NCBI GenBank assembly: GCA_022495005.1 | Contig: JAGYXB010001020.1 | Location: 496,001 to 560,000 of the forward strand | Length of the DNA stretch: 64,000 nucleotides | Direction of reading: 5' to 3' | DNA from: Rhyacophila brunnea | Taxonomy: Eukaryota > Arthropoda > Insecta > Trichoptera > Rhyacophilidae | Shown here: one piece after another, positions 30,690 to 43,066 of the stretch | Layout: every line of letters starts with the position of its first letter | Numbering within the stretch: the first letter of the stretch is position 1 | Program-made: the position numbers and the translations under genes | Notes under the pieces: model-generated | What the model was told of the DNA's origin: nothing | Database searches by the model: none | What the model saw: only the letters and a program-made list of their open reading frames with translations

Positions 30690-31905
30690 GGATTTTTCGA
30701 AAATGCGAAGAAGACATGGATGACACATATTTTAGCTTCAGAAGTGGTTTGAGTACTCGCGAAGCACTTTTCAGCTTTAATGTTCTAGTGCAAAGATGCC
30801 CAGATGTTAATGTTGATGTTTATAATATGTGTTTCATCGATTACGAGAAAGCATTTGATACTGTTGGGCATCCTAAACTTCTGGAACTCTTACAGGAGAA
30901 AGGCATCGATGTAGGAGTCATTCAACTGATAGCTAACTTATATTGGAATCAAACAGCGAATATTAAGATTGAAAACGAAATCAGTGGAAAGGTAAAAATT
31001 CGTCGCGGTGTAAGACAAGGGTGTATATTGTCACCTTTGCTATTTAACATGTACTCGGAAGCTATTTTCAAGGAAGCCTTACAAGGTGAATCGGTAGGTA
31101 GTATGGTTAATGGCAAACATATTAACAATATATGATATGTCGATGATACTTTGCTGATTACTAATAGTTTAAGGAGTTTACATCAACTGGTAGAAAATGT
31201 TAATGAGGTCAGTTATTCTTATGGTTTAAAAATGAACCTCAAGAAAACAAAACTATTACTAGTATCAAAAACAGTGACACCAGACACCAACACAAATTTT
31301 GTCATTAACAGCGAACCAATCGAACGTGTGACCCATTATAAATATTTAGGTACATGGGTCAATGAGAAATGGGACCAGTCTCAGGAAATAAAAAATAGAA
31401 TTGAGATCGCAAGGAGCGCTTTTCTCAAAATGAGACGCCTTCTTAGCAATCGAGATCTTAATCTAGGTCTGAGACTGTTATGTGCTCTCAATTCTTTTCT
31501 ATGGTATGGAAGTATGGACGCTAAACCAAGAAATGTCACAGAGACTTGAAGCTTTCGAGATGTGGCTGTATAGACGCATCCTCAAAATTCCTTGGACTGA
31601 CCGGGTGACAAGTGTTAAAGTTCTCAATCGAATGGGGAAGGACCGAGAAGTTCTACGTAGTATCAAACCCAGAAAACTACAATACCTCGACCACATTATG
31701 AGAGGACAAAAATACAGCATTCCCCAACTTGTGATTCAAGGAAAGATCAATGGAAAGCGTAGCAGACGACGGCGCCGCATTTTGTGGCTAAAAAACCTCC
31801 GTGAATGGTACGAGTGCAGCTCCACTGAACTGTTCCGGGTAGCAAACGACAAAGCTAAGATCGCCTTGATGGTGGCCGACCTCCGCTAGGGGATGGCACA
31901 ATAAG
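30690..31905 (+). mobile_element. LINE, 5'-truncated, second family with YVDD
   Basis: About 1.2 kb of the reverse-transcriptase half of a non-LTR retrotransposon, ending GGGGATGGCACAATAAGAAG with an AAGAAG tail. Homology begins close to FSFRSGLSTREALF, so the fingers are truncated. No target duplication could be found. A small relic of the same 3' end may lie at 46395-46550. Confidence 0.88.
30716..31889 (+). pseudogene. LINE reverse transcriptase, three-part broken frame
   Basis: Palm and thumb of a non-LTR reverse transcriptase. Part one (30716-31135) has RSGLSTREALF, the first catalytic Asp in CFIDYEKAFDTV and GVRQGCILSPLLFN. A TGA at 31133-31135 stops it immediately before the catalytic YVDD, which opens part two (31136-31549; VSKTV…HYKYLGTWVNEKWDQ). 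A frameshift near 31490-31500 moves the reading to part three (31482-31889; LFYGMEVWTLNQ, FEMWLYRRILKIPW, ending MVADLR). All catalytic motifs are still readable, so only one stop and one frameshift separate it from an open frame. It is inactive as it stands. The clade was not resolved. Confidence 0.88.
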
Positions 31906-33987
31906 AAGAAGACTGATAAGATTTACTAAATTATTATTGAACTGACTGGCGATGTACCGAGATGTTAATATCACTGAGATACTGGTGACAAGTGAGTGAT
32001 CGTGGTCAAGTGAGAAATGAGAGTTGACTGTGTCTCTTACCAATTACCCTTCGCTATTTATATAAAAGCAATCAATATCTTATACGAGTCACCATTTATC
32101 CAGGTTAATAAGCCATACGTGTCATTGTTGACAAGGTTATGATTGAGAAATCCGCTGACCCCAATGATTACGAGATGTTTTTATTAGCAAGCATGAGATA
32201 GCCGATTGCTATTTCATTGCCTGTAATAAAGATACTGATGCTAAATGAATCAATAAAATTGTTAGTTAAATGACTTGTTGATTTTACGTTGTCAAAATTT
32301 ATGCTGACTTGCTGACCCGGACCTGTTCAAACGAAAAGCGATTTTTCAGATTGTTAACTAATTGATGTAACTGTGGAAATGAAGCTAGATATTTCAATAT
32401 AATCACGAACTGTATGGAATTGTTATGAAATTTATAAAGATTCAGTAAGTAGGATACAAGGATGAACAAAGACTTATGTGTTGAAGCACTTAACAATAAC
32501 CATGCCAGAATAGCAACAAATCACTCTGAGACCACAACTATGATACCTTTATAGACTATACAAGGAGCTCTACACTCTTGGCGTGTCCAACCGTGTTTCA
32601 TAACAATTGAGAAAAATTGATGAAGAGCAACCCTCTGGAAACTACCAGTGCCATTAATAATAATACTGCAGGCTTGACAGAATTAAGAATATACATATCT
32701 ACGTCAATCTATTTTTTGCACGCAATTGACGACAGATACATAATTTTGTTCTTCCCAGAACGCTAAAAGTATATTTTAAAAAATCACGTCTAATTGTTAA
32801 AATATATTATATTAGAATATGAGTAGGTATTAAAATTATCTAAATCATGAATTATAATCGTAACAAACTTCTGAAGAATCCACATATTTCTGTTTTGCTC
32901 AAATTATAAATAGGGATAACTTAGTTATAATGATAGCAATATTTGAATTTAACTAATAGTTGTAAATGTGGGTAAAACATTACGTGATAGTGATTTACTT
33001 AACATCTGGATACCAAAACATAACCTACTATGACGCTAAAACTTACTGTAGCCAAACCTTGGAACTTTCACCAAGTTTAAAATTATCATAGCAATTCAGT
33101 GTAGGTAGTTGATTATAATATTATATTGTAATATCTCAAGTAAAATAACTCAATTTAATGAGATACTATGGTTATTATCTTTGTTAACTAGCATAATTAC
33201 GGAGTGATACAATACGTTAATTTCAGACGCACACAGAGAAAAGTGGAATGAAAGGATCCATTTTGAAAATATCCTGAAGATAACATTGCATTATTGTATG
33301 AAAAGTGGGGGGAGTTAAAAAAACTAACCGGTGCAACTAACTTCTTTTGAAATCTATCGATAAACAGCTGGCATGATATTAAAATTAATTACGGAAATGC
33401 ACGTTCAATTTTCTGCAACTCGTCGTCACTAAAAGATCCAGAAAATGGCCAGAAAGGTAAATTGGTAGCACTAACCTGTACTTCTAGATATTTTTTTTAT
33501 TTTGTTTATTTCTGATATATTCCAAACTTTGTGAGATAATTCTTATTTTGTTTGTATTATTCGTTGAATGATAGAAAAGATTAAGGTAATATATTTCAGT
33601 ATCTGTTGTCTTTATCAATAAATTATAAATAACATGTTGTGGTACATATTGTAATAATTAATGGGAGTTCTGAACTCTAGAATTAAAATTGACAGCAGCT
33701 GTTTCAAGCGACAAACTAACCAAAGGGAATAATATTTATATTGAGGTACCATGAAGATAATATCTTGGCTCAATTACATAATCAATGAGGAAGTTTTAAC
33801 ACGAGTTAATAAGAGTAATACATTATATAGCTACATATTATAAAATGCATAAAAACTGCATAATAAGTATGATGAACGGCAAGTTATAATACAGAAAGAT
33901 GTAGACATCAGCAAAAGTATAATTTATGTAAAATGTTTTTTTGTTGGCTACGCAACTCACGTTGCAATTTGGTCGCTAATCTTTGAT
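31906..33987. other. AT-rich stretch, nothing recognised
   Basis: Two kilobases with no frame longer than 65 codons that shows a motif, and no repeat found elsewhere in the window. Confidence 0.5.
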
Positions 33988-33995
33988 AAAAATAA

Positions 33996-34193
33996 GGTAC
34001 TGTTCGGTTATCAGGAATACAGCGGAAAACACATTTTGAAAATAGCCGATAAACTGGATTATTTGTTAGGTTAACCTAACCAAACCTAACCTAACCTAAC
34101 CTAAACTAACCCAAACTAACAAATAATCCAGTATATCGGGTACCTATTTTCAAAATGTGTTTTCCGCTGTATTCCTGATAACCGAACAGTACC
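33996..34193. mobile_element. Palindromic MITE with CCTAA repeats in the loop
   Basis: A 198-bp element with near-perfect inverted arms of about 75 bp (GGTACTGTTCGGTTATCAGG inward from both ends, then AATACAGCGGAAAACACATT). The loop is made of CCTAA-type repeats (about 34067-34120), the insect telomere sequence on the opposite strand. The element is flanked by the exact 8-bp duplication AAAAATAA at 33988-33995 and 34194-34201. No coding capacity. The duplication length fits hAT, P or Mutator-like elements. The arm sequence is different from the TTAGG-bearing palindrome at 23169-23439. Confidence 0.92.
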
Positions 34194-34343
34194 AAAAATA
34201 ATATACTTTTTTTTTTAATCCCTCCAAACCAAAACCCGCCACGCACCACACCCGATCTTAATCGGGCGTATCACGTGGCCCTACATTGGCGATGTGAAGC
34301 ATCTAGTTAAGTTGAAAAATATGACAAACCATTAAGAATATTA

Positions 34344-34675
34344 TACCTCAGCTGAGGCATGGTCTAAAAAGATCGTAACTATGCGACGCGCGGATCGAGC
34401 TAATGATGCATGCCGCACGGAACATAATTTGTCATAAACATTCAACATGACGTATCCATTTAGTGTTATGTTTATTGTTATATTAGTAATAATAATAATA
34501 TTATATTCATTGGCATGTTTTCTTTTTCGAGTACAGGTATAACGGTTTTTAGTCATCTTTACACGATATAAGAATATATTCTTACGACGCCATGACAAAA
34601 AAAATCGACGTACTGCCACCTCGAATGCCGCTCACCTATTGGCGACGCATGCGAAATTTCGTCTGACCTATTGTC
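34344..34675 (+). repeat. Dispersed repeat F, copy 2
   Basis: Plus-strand counterpart of 6735-6950: TACCTCAGCTGAGGCATGGT at the start, then TAGTCATCTTTACACGATAT, ending around GCGAAATTTCGTCTG. It carries roughly 140 bp (34395-34533) that copy 1 lacks and that may be a later insertion. Class unknown. Confidence 0.65.
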
Positions 34676-34681
34676 AAATGT

Positions 34682-35011
34682 TTACCAATCATCTATAGAC
34701 TGAAGATAAAGGAACGGCTCTCGACTATATGTCTGAGAAGAATTCTGCAGTTTTTTGGACATATTGCCAGGCGCAGACCGGACAACCTGGAAAGACTGGT
34801 AGTTTTGGGTAGCCTCCAGGGAAGGCAAAGCAGAGGAAGAGCGTCTGCGCGATGGAGCGACCAAGTGAAAGAGCTGACTGGGGGCACCATCCATTCTGCC
34901 TGAGAGAAGCGGAAGATCGAGACGGATGGAAAGTCTTGGTTGCTCAAAGGATGGCGAAATTTAAATGTGGTCACGATCCTCAGCCTTGAGTGCACGACCA
35001 AGAAGAAGATT
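34682..35011 (+). mobile_element. LINE 3' end, third family
   Basis: The plus-strand reading LKIKERLSTICLRRILQFFG then HIARRRPDNLERLVVLG and RQSRGRASARWSDQVKELTG is the C-terminal domain of a non-LTR reverse transcriptase. After one frameshift it ends LREAEDRDGWKVLVAQRMAK and GHDPQP-stop, with an ACCAAGAAGAAG tail. A shorter copy lies at 53000-53158. No target duplication was identified. Confidence 0.85.
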
Positions 35012-36872
35012 GTTGAAAATACTCACTTGCAATATTTTGATGTTACCGATCTTATTCCAAAAAAAAAAATAGTTCATGGAATATGATGTAAGGAAATAAT
35101 AGGAATGAAAAATATATGATTTCCGTTTTCATGTCTTTACAACAAGAGGATTTAAAATATGCCGTTTGTTGCTATTTAGTGAGTGTAAACAGGCATTTCA
35201 AAAAATGCTGAAGATTTGATAATTAAATTAAAATTATAAAAAATTATATTGTTATTTTTCAAGAACATAGTTCAATCTTTTCAAATGATCATAGTTTATT
35301 GCATTCATTAGAATATTGTCTTCGTTTGGTGTATGTATACTAATTTGTGATATGATTTGCGATTATTTGCCGTTTCACTTATGTATGCTCTTATATAATA
35401 TACTTTTATATTGCATTAGTTTTCAAACAATTTTGTTCAAACTACGTGGTTAGTTAACTATTGCAATTATTATAATTATTAAACAGTCACTTTAAATCAA
35501 AAACTGCAGTGTAGAATAAGTGTCAAATGAAAACTTTTGTTGACACATTGTAAATGTTGCATAATTGTGTTCCCTCTATTCTGGTCTCACCGCTAAATAT
35601 TATCATATAAGGGAATTACATGATTTTGAACTGTAGCACTAATTAATAGTACAACTAGCTGCGCAGTTAGTTCATAGTTCGTGTTTGGAGTTTGGAATTT
35701 AGCTCATGCAGGTTGCATTATGCAACGTATCGCAACCAGAATTTTAGTCGTAATGAAAGCAGGAAATAACGTCTCGCTTAAAAGTACTGCATAATTTTGT
35801 AATTATGTTTTTATAGGCGTTTTCTTTTTCAAAAGAGAAAATTATATTTGCAGATTTTGCAGCAGTAAAAGTTGAATTGCATTAAGTTGATTGCAAGAGG
35901 AAAGTTTCAATTGAATATTTTTTTATTACGAGTACCTACACTTTTTATTTTTTTCAGAAAATCTCCTTGAAAAATTCTTGTTCGAAAAAAATATTTTATA
36001 AAATTTATACTTATAACACTTTATATGACAAAAAAAAATATTGAACATCATTTTTGAATTGGTACTTCTGTCGTCGAAATCGTATAGTGAAACCGACTGA
36101 AATAGAAACGCGACTCTTTAACTTAGATGGAAAGTCTTGACATCTCACGATTCATAAAAGCTGTTGGAAAATTAAGATGAGATAGTCGCGAAAAATCTTA
36201 CTGAGCGAGAATTTTTCATGGCTACTATACCTAAGAGATAATATTTTTTATTTCAATAAAAGACTTTAATTTAAAGCTTAAAGTTCATCTGTTGGTGAAT
36301 AAACAAATATAAGAAAATGTTATTTATAGATATAGCTATAAAAATGGAATAGATATATACTGAGCCTAGAGGTATTCATTCCGTGTATGTCAATTTGTTT
36401 TGAATAATATATGTAAATCAAGGCGTTTACCAATAATTATTGTCATAATATAAGATATATTTTTTGTCATAATATATATCACGCTGATATAAAAACCATT
36501 TGTTCTAAAAATATATGCCTGTAAGATTTAATGAACCCATATTATTTATTTTACAAATCGCGTAAAATCGCAAATAAAAGAACGTACGTAAGCAAAACAC
36601 TACATCAGGAGTAAGCCATTTTATTTGTTTACAATTAATAATGTGTACAACGTTGCCAACGCAACCAATATAATGTTTAAAAACCATACTAAATTAATAA
36701 GGTTTTGAGATTACTATCAATAATAAATTATTGTATTCCGATATGACCGGAATCATCCTAGTTTGGCCTTGATGGGTCCCGACGTCCTGGCCTGCTCATC
36801 ATTATATCCCGGCTTATAAGGTTATAAAACATATTTTCTAACCCACACGCAAGACATCGATAATTTTATAGA
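35012..36872. other. AT-rich stretch, nothing recognised
   Basis: No frame with a motif and no repeat shared with the rest of the window. Confidence 0.5.
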
Positions 36873-36874
36873 AA

Positions 36875-37712
36875 CAAGGGTTGTCCAAGAATTAAAGACC
36901 TTTATTCATTTTTGGCGACGCAGATATTATTTCTTAAACATGGCAGCACTGGCGTATAGCGCAGCCTTCCTTCTCCAGAACGAGTATTGAGCCGGCTCGG
37001 TAACTATTTCAGTGTACCCATTGCGTCCGTTTGAGATGGACGCTCCGCTGTCGAATCCCTGTTGAAATCCATCGTCGTCTCACATCCATTTATGGGAAAT
37101 TGATGAATCAGCGGAATGCCAGGAATGCGAGTGTTCATGATGAGGAGGAGAGAGGAAGGAGGTCCTCAATTAGAGACGTTTTTTTAATAAAAATCAATGA
37201 TAAAATTTGTGAAGATCGCTGTCAGTATCTACCATACAAACAACTTCGAACCTGTGAAAGGCTATCCAAAACAAGCGACGACGAAAGCTGACCAAAGAAG
37301 TGTGTTTGCTGCATGACAGCGCTCGGTCCCACACAGCCAACTTCACCATCGCTCTTTTGGACTCATTCAAATGGGATGTCATTTGTCATTCTGCTCATAA
37401 CCCCGACCTGGCGCCGAGTGATTTCCATCTTTTCTTCATCTGAAGCAACATTTGGCCAGAAAACGCTTCGAGACCGACGAGGACGTGGAGGAAGAGGTAG
37501 GAACAATTTTGAGGATGGCGGCGCCGGAGTTCTACGACAAGGGAATCAAGGACCTAGTGGCACAGCTCACCAAGTGCATCGATCGTAACGGGGATTACGT
37601 CAAAAAATAGTGGGGATATGTACCTAAAATGTCGTATGCTTTTATTTTAGTAAAAATACAATTTTCTTGATTTTTTAAAAAATAAAGGTCTTTAATTCTT
37701 GGACAACCCTCG
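36875..37712 (+). mobile_element. Mariner-family transposon with a deleted core
   Basis: An 838-bp element, shorter than the ~1.3 kb norm, with ~32-bp terminal repeats that differ at one position (AGGGTTGTCCAAGAATTAAA, then GACCTTTATT). A TA follows the right end (37713-37714). The matching left dinucleotide is AA, probably mutated. It keeps the N- and C-terminal parts of a transposase and has lost about 450 bp between them. Confidence 0.9.
37031..37610 (+). pseudogene. Mariner transposase, core deleted and frameshifted
   Basis: Plus-strand remains. The N-terminal DNA-binding part is RIPVEIHRRLTSIYG followed by ASVHDEEERGRRSS (37031-37291). It is followed directly by the C-terminal catalytic part, read in other frames: LLHDSARSHTANFT with the second aspartate, and NPDLAPSDFHLFLHLK with the third, closing on a DRNGDYVKK-type end at about 37608. 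The segment with the first catalytic aspartate is deleted. It is inactive, but the intact ends mean the element could still be a substrate for a related transposase. Confidence 0.88.
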
Positions 37713-37849
37713 TATTTTAATTATATAGAGAGTATATATAAGTTTTACTAGGATTATTAGTTTTTATATATGGCAAAGCCGCATAGTAGGTTTAAAGATA
37801 ATTAATGTAACGTAAGGTAAAAAATAATGGTAAACTGCTCAGCATGGCT

Positions 37850-38165
37850 GCTGGCATCAATAGCATTAAAATAGAGCGAGTCAATAAGTTTGTCTATCTT
37901 CAATAACATAATATGTCACTAATTGACGGTGGGATGTATGACGAGATTGCTCAAAGAACCAAACTAGCATGGAGTGCATTTGGGCGCCTAAATAGTATCT
38001 TCATAGATGACCTCCCATTGTGTCTTAAGCATAATGTGTTCAATCAATATGTGCTACTAGTATACTCACGTATGCGTGTGAAACATGGATTTTTATTGTA
38101 ATAGAAATCCAAAAATTGCTTATAGCGGAACGGACCATAGAGAGATGCATGTTGGGCATAACGGA
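37850..38165 (+). pseudogene. LINE reverse-transcriptase fragment, fourth family
   Basis: Plus-strand frames read IERVNKFVYL then LIDGGMYDEIAQRTKLAWSA and FGRLNSIFIDDLPLCLKHNV, then after a frameshift YACETW and AERTIERCMLGITEKD. These are typical of the region from the thumb to the C-terminal domain of non-LTR reverse transcriptases. Same family as 51079-51585 and 28091-28160. The 5' palm and the 3' end are missing. Confidence 0.82.
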
Positions 38166-39047
38166 GAAAGACCATACATTTTTGAAAAAATAATACATTT
38201 ATGTAAAATGAATAGCTATTGTCAATGTCTTTCGAATCTGAATCAACGAGCTTGATTAAAGTACAATATTATTAGGTATAATCCCCATAACTAGTTTGAG
38301 TGTCTTGTTTATTAATAAAACATTTAATCATAACAAATTTCATCACTTTACATATTAATATGTTATAAAAGTATGAGTATTTTAATAAATAAAGCTGTAA
38401 AGCTGTATTTCTCCCAATCAAAAGTTAAGGGTAATTATTTTATGAACCCTGTATATTCTCGCTATATTGTATTACACTATCTGCGTTAAACATAATTATA
38501 TTAGAGTCCTCTCCATACGACCAACGACACAAAATGTCTCATTTTTCTCGAGGATTGTCAATATTATTGAAGTTTTGACATTATTGATCAAAACATTGTC
38601 AACAATACAGCACGAGTAGGAACCCACGAAGTAACATTATTATTGCCTGCTAAAGAAACATTTCATATTTCCAATAAATATTTTTAGACTGACAGGTTTT
38701 TTGCTCGCGTCGTTCTCTTTGTATAAAATTCATCTGTCAAATAAGCTATTGATTCTGTAGATTTTCGTTATGTGTAGTTTGCGCTTGCCGTGATAACAGT
38801 CAAGCAGTCAAGCAATGGAATGAAACAGCGATCGGATTTGACAGGTCACGTGCCGACTCAAACGATTCCTGTTTTACCTTTGTAACTACATCGGTCGTTT
38901 CACTGGTTAGATTTTCGGATACAGATAGATTATCACAATATATTACTCAGTTACAGGTTATACATATATTCAAATACAACCAGTGTTGAATCATATAATT
39001 GTTGTATACTTAATTATAAATTTAAACTATATATTATATCAGTATAT
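38166..39047. other. Non-coding stretch, nothing recognised
   Basis: A slightly GC-richer patch at about 38690-38900 could be promoter or 5' UTR sequence for the exon candidate that follows, but there is no direct sign such as a clear initiator. Confidence 0.35.
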
Positions 39048-39177
39048 ATGAGTATCTCAGCATGGTATGGAATGGTGAAGGTATTTATACTAGACATAAT
39101 GCGTAAATATAACAAATATTATAATTGCATGAGGAAACTAGCAAGACTTTGCAACAGGCGCAGAGTAACTGTTGAAG
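39048..39177 (+). CDS. Candidate first coding exon (weak)
   Basis: An ATG-initiated frame of 43 codons (starting MSISAWYGMVKVF and rich in Lys/Arg towards the end, RKLARLCNRRRVTVE) runs up to a perfect consensus splice donor AAG|GTAAGT, where the exon would end at 39177. Read past the donor, the frame stops within two codons, as expected of an exon-intron border. No protein family was recognised and no partner exon was identified. By chance alone a frame of this length in 64 kb is not rare, so the call rests mainly on the donor. Confidence 0.2.
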
Positions 39178-42100
39178 GTAAGTAGGCTAGGCTGTGATAG
39201 ATAACTGAACAAAAGGTCATAGGGCAGCCATATTTACAATATTATTTGAATTTGGATTTTGTTCATCTTTAGTATTTTACTGAACAAAGATATTATAAAA
39301 GACACCTGCTACTTATCACTGCGTACCTTTTAATTAATTTTTAATTACCATATTTAATTTATATGCTAATTGCATCTAATGGCCGTTTAACGGAGACACG
39401 GCAGCCGTATCGTTCGCGTCGAACGAGTATAGATATTAGAAAACAGTAATATCCAATCACGATTCGAACTTGTACAAGAAAATCCGTCTGTCATGGGCGT
39501 TTTGATCACGAGACTATTATTGGTACTGAGTCCGGCACCCTCAAATGAATGTATATTGTTACAAAAATAGCATCACTGTTAGCACTGTAAGGCCCGTTAG
39601 GCCTAAATTCCGACAGCCTCATTTCTCGTGATAGTATTTCACTAATTTTTAGATTATGTGTATGTTTTTACAATGCGCCTGTAGTCGTATGTATGTGTTG
39701 TATGCGTGAAATGTTCGCAATTATTTGAAGTGTTTTTTTTAAATTGTTTTCGTTAATTAATGCCATAACTGGTTAAAAATAATGAAGTTTAATTTAAATA
39801 CTTTAAAAGATAATTAATTTGTCTTCTTTTTCTTAGAAGGTAGACTTAAAATAATCACCTAGTTTGGAGTATTTATGACTATTCTGCAATATCATTTAAT
39901 TTACTTAAAGCTTTATATATGAAGCATAGCTTGAAAAATAGATAATCGGTGGACAATTAATGAAGGCATCTAATGGTATAATATGAACAATGTCTAAACG
40001 GTAAACCAAGAAACCGCTAGGTGAAAAGCCACGCAGCACCACAATTCACAAAAACGAGAGAAATATAGAGATTTTTATTCTGCAGTGAGTTGATTCAAGC
40101 TGATGATGATAATAATAAAATATATATTACAATATTATACAGTAATCCATGAAAAAAATATCAAAGTCAAATAAATGGCTAGCTCCTAACTTTAATCTTA
40201 ATTTTACATAAAAATGCTTTTAAAAATATTTTATTCAAAACTGAACACAAGTTTTCAAAATATAAAATTTTTATAAGCCTCAAAAAGATAGCAGCTATAA
40301 ATTATACATAAAAATATTGAATCAAGTAGGATTCGAATACAAATCTTTCTATTCTAGTAAAAGACGTGTGTTCAAAGTTCGGATATGTTTTGGATGCTCT
40401 TCAACAAAATCATTAAAATTATAACACCCGAGAAATATTTACATAATAAAATATTGTAAATGACAATTTGTTTTAAAATAAGGGTGGCAATATTACTATT
40501 AATAACATTGATCAATGGACATTCATTCCAAGCCATATTTCTGCAAAAACCATCTCATGAATTAAAAATATACAAGTATATTGAAAATCTTCGTCTTTAA
40601 TATACGAGTATATCATTATATTTATCACATTCCAAATGCTTAAGTCAAAGTACCAATTCTAATATGTGTAACGAATAATTATTTTTAAAAATCATAACGT
40701 TTTTGAAAAAAAAATATTTATGACTTTACCAAATATTTCCCGGAAAATCAGAAAAATGAAAAAAAATCAGCAAGAACAATATCAATTTCTCGAGAAAACA
40801 AATATTCGTGATTTCGAGATATGCTTAAAATAAAATAAGCTCTACTTATAGCATAGCAAATAAAAATATTGAGTATTATTGTTCTGTAAAATTACCACGT
40901 TCATTTTATGTCTCAAATATGAATTTAATGCATCATAATATTATGATATTCGCCAAAAGTATCAGAAAGGGAATTTCAAAGAACTGCAGTATCAGAAACA
41001 AGAAGCAAAATTACTAGTCTAGTCCTATCTCTACAGTATTTCATGCTAGATTTAGTTAATTGCAACAATAATTACTCACTGCATGACTATAATAATAATA
41101 GCACAGTGCTATGTATAATATAAATTAATTTGGTAAGTTCAGTTGTAGCATATCTATGACTTCTTGACAAGGCGTGAAATATAACTGTCTCGATGCACTA
41201 AACATACAACCTCATATCGTAGATTCACTGCAGTAATACATTAAACCAGTGTGAAGGTATACTGTTATTTCAACAAAATTACAATTCTATGTCGCTACGT
41301 ACCTAGAGGTGTATGCACTAGTAGGAATTACAAAATGTAACTAAATATTTTACAAATACAATATATGAATTATTTTAAATGAAGAAAAATACATAATATG
41401 TGAATCGAGCAGTCAATGGGGAATGATATATGATAGAGATAACGAACATAAGACACGCGAGCCATCTGTGACACGTGCGAAAATTCTGACAACATTCAAT
41501 AGATTGTAGGTATAAATATATTTGTTAAAAAAATAATATTGGTTAGATTGTATGCAAAAACGTCACATTTAAATAAATTTTCTTATAAATATCCCACTTA
41601 AATGTTTTTTTTCCAGAAAGTGTTTTTTGGGTAGAACACCTTATACTTACTTGTGTGTGATATATATTTTTAACAATATGTATTTACTATTTATAGGTAA
41701 TGATAATATTTTTATATAACATTTTTTATGCACAAACATCGCAATTCTGTGATATTTCCCGGTAATTGTTATTTAAATAGGTATTCTAATTGTCTGGTTG
41801 GCATATTCAATTTTCACGAGTATGAGTCATTTTACATAATTCAGCATCATTCATAAATTATTTATATATTTTTGATTTTTAATACATGTTATTCTACGAA
41901 TATATATTTATTTATATATTCAGTTTCTCATTTATATTTTCGTTCCCAATATTAGCAGTTATCACGTTTTGTTTAATTTTTTGCTAAGTAAGTTTAGCAT
42001 AAACTAGTTTTCCGTTAGTGATAATGAACAATACTTTCGATTTTTTTATTACTAGAGCTAATAAAATAATGTTTCTACATCATCACTTAATTCCAACAGA

Positions 42101-42497
42101 ATGTTGCAAAAGCTCACATAACGTGATAAAAAATGCAAATGTTCATGCGACACTTTCCATATCGATTGATAAAATAAAACGATGGTAGGGCTTCCTACAG
42201 AAAAAAAAACTGTACGTCAACAAGCCATACCAGTTTAACGTGAATACTATGACGGAAATTGCATTGATATCACAGGAAATACCAAGAAAAGTAATGGAAA
42301 ACTTCGTGAAAAAAGCCGACAGTAGCGTATAACATAAAAGCTCATATTCACCTGATACCATTTTTTGCACACTGTGTAAAGAAAACCAATAATAAACACT
42401 AATTTCAAGCTAAATATTTTTATTTGTTGCACTTAGTAAACTTAATAAGTTATATCAATCATCTTATTACGCCTGGGACAAAGAGCAACGATAATAA
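39178..42497. other. Long AT-rich stretch, nothing firm
   Basis: No motif-bearing frame. A minus-strand tRNA-like head may lie at 39455-39540 (GCCGGACTCAGTACC as box A, AAGTTCGAATCGTG as box B, with a long variable region), too degraded to call. The rest shows no repeat shared within the window. Confidence 0.45.
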
Positions 42498-43066
42498 TTA
42501 CAAGATAAAAAGAACTTTTTATATACAACGTTTTTAAATTTTCTGTTGAATCATATAAGCTTGACTAGACTAGCTTAAACGATCAAAAAAATTTGTACTT
42601 GATAGAACTAATACTGAAATGTCATTTTGACATATCAAATTGATTTCCATAGTAACGCACGCATGTATTAACTCATTCGCTGCTGACTATATAGTGAGAT
42701 TTTAATTAGCACCTTTAAAATGCACGTTAATTACATCGATCGGCCGCCTGGTCATTACGCGCATGTACGTCTTCAGCGTCCAAAGTATTAATAATTTAGT
42801 TGCTAGGACCCCAGATCCCTAGCAACCAATTATGTTGTCGAAATAACTTTTCATACAAAACAGAATTAACTGAAAATAAATTCAATTCTACTTAAAGATG
42901 GCTGCTAAAAGTTAAAAAAAATGCATTGGCACCGTGTACTGGTATATTCTAGAAGTTTCAAATGTATAGCTAATCGGGAAGTTAGTTAAAAATCGATTGC
43001 AAGATTTATACCGGACAAAGAACCATCGGACAAATAAGAATACGAGCTAAGAAAAACGTTATAAAA
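42498..43066. repeat. Dispersed repeat D, copy 2 (with insertion)
   Basis: Aligns with 29934-30455 and 57322-57731 over its full length except for a 114-bp insertion at 42671-42784. It has no coding frame. Confidence 0.82.
42671..42784. mobile_element. Small MITE inserted in repeat D
   Basis: A 114-bp GC-richer insertion flanked by GTATTA at 42665-42670 and 42785-42790. The other two copies of repeat D have the uninterrupted sequence (ATATTAATAATTTAG) at this point, so the insertion and its 6-bp duplication are directly visible. The ends are weakly inverted (TTCGCTGCTGAC against GACGCTGAAGAC). Confidence 0.78.
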
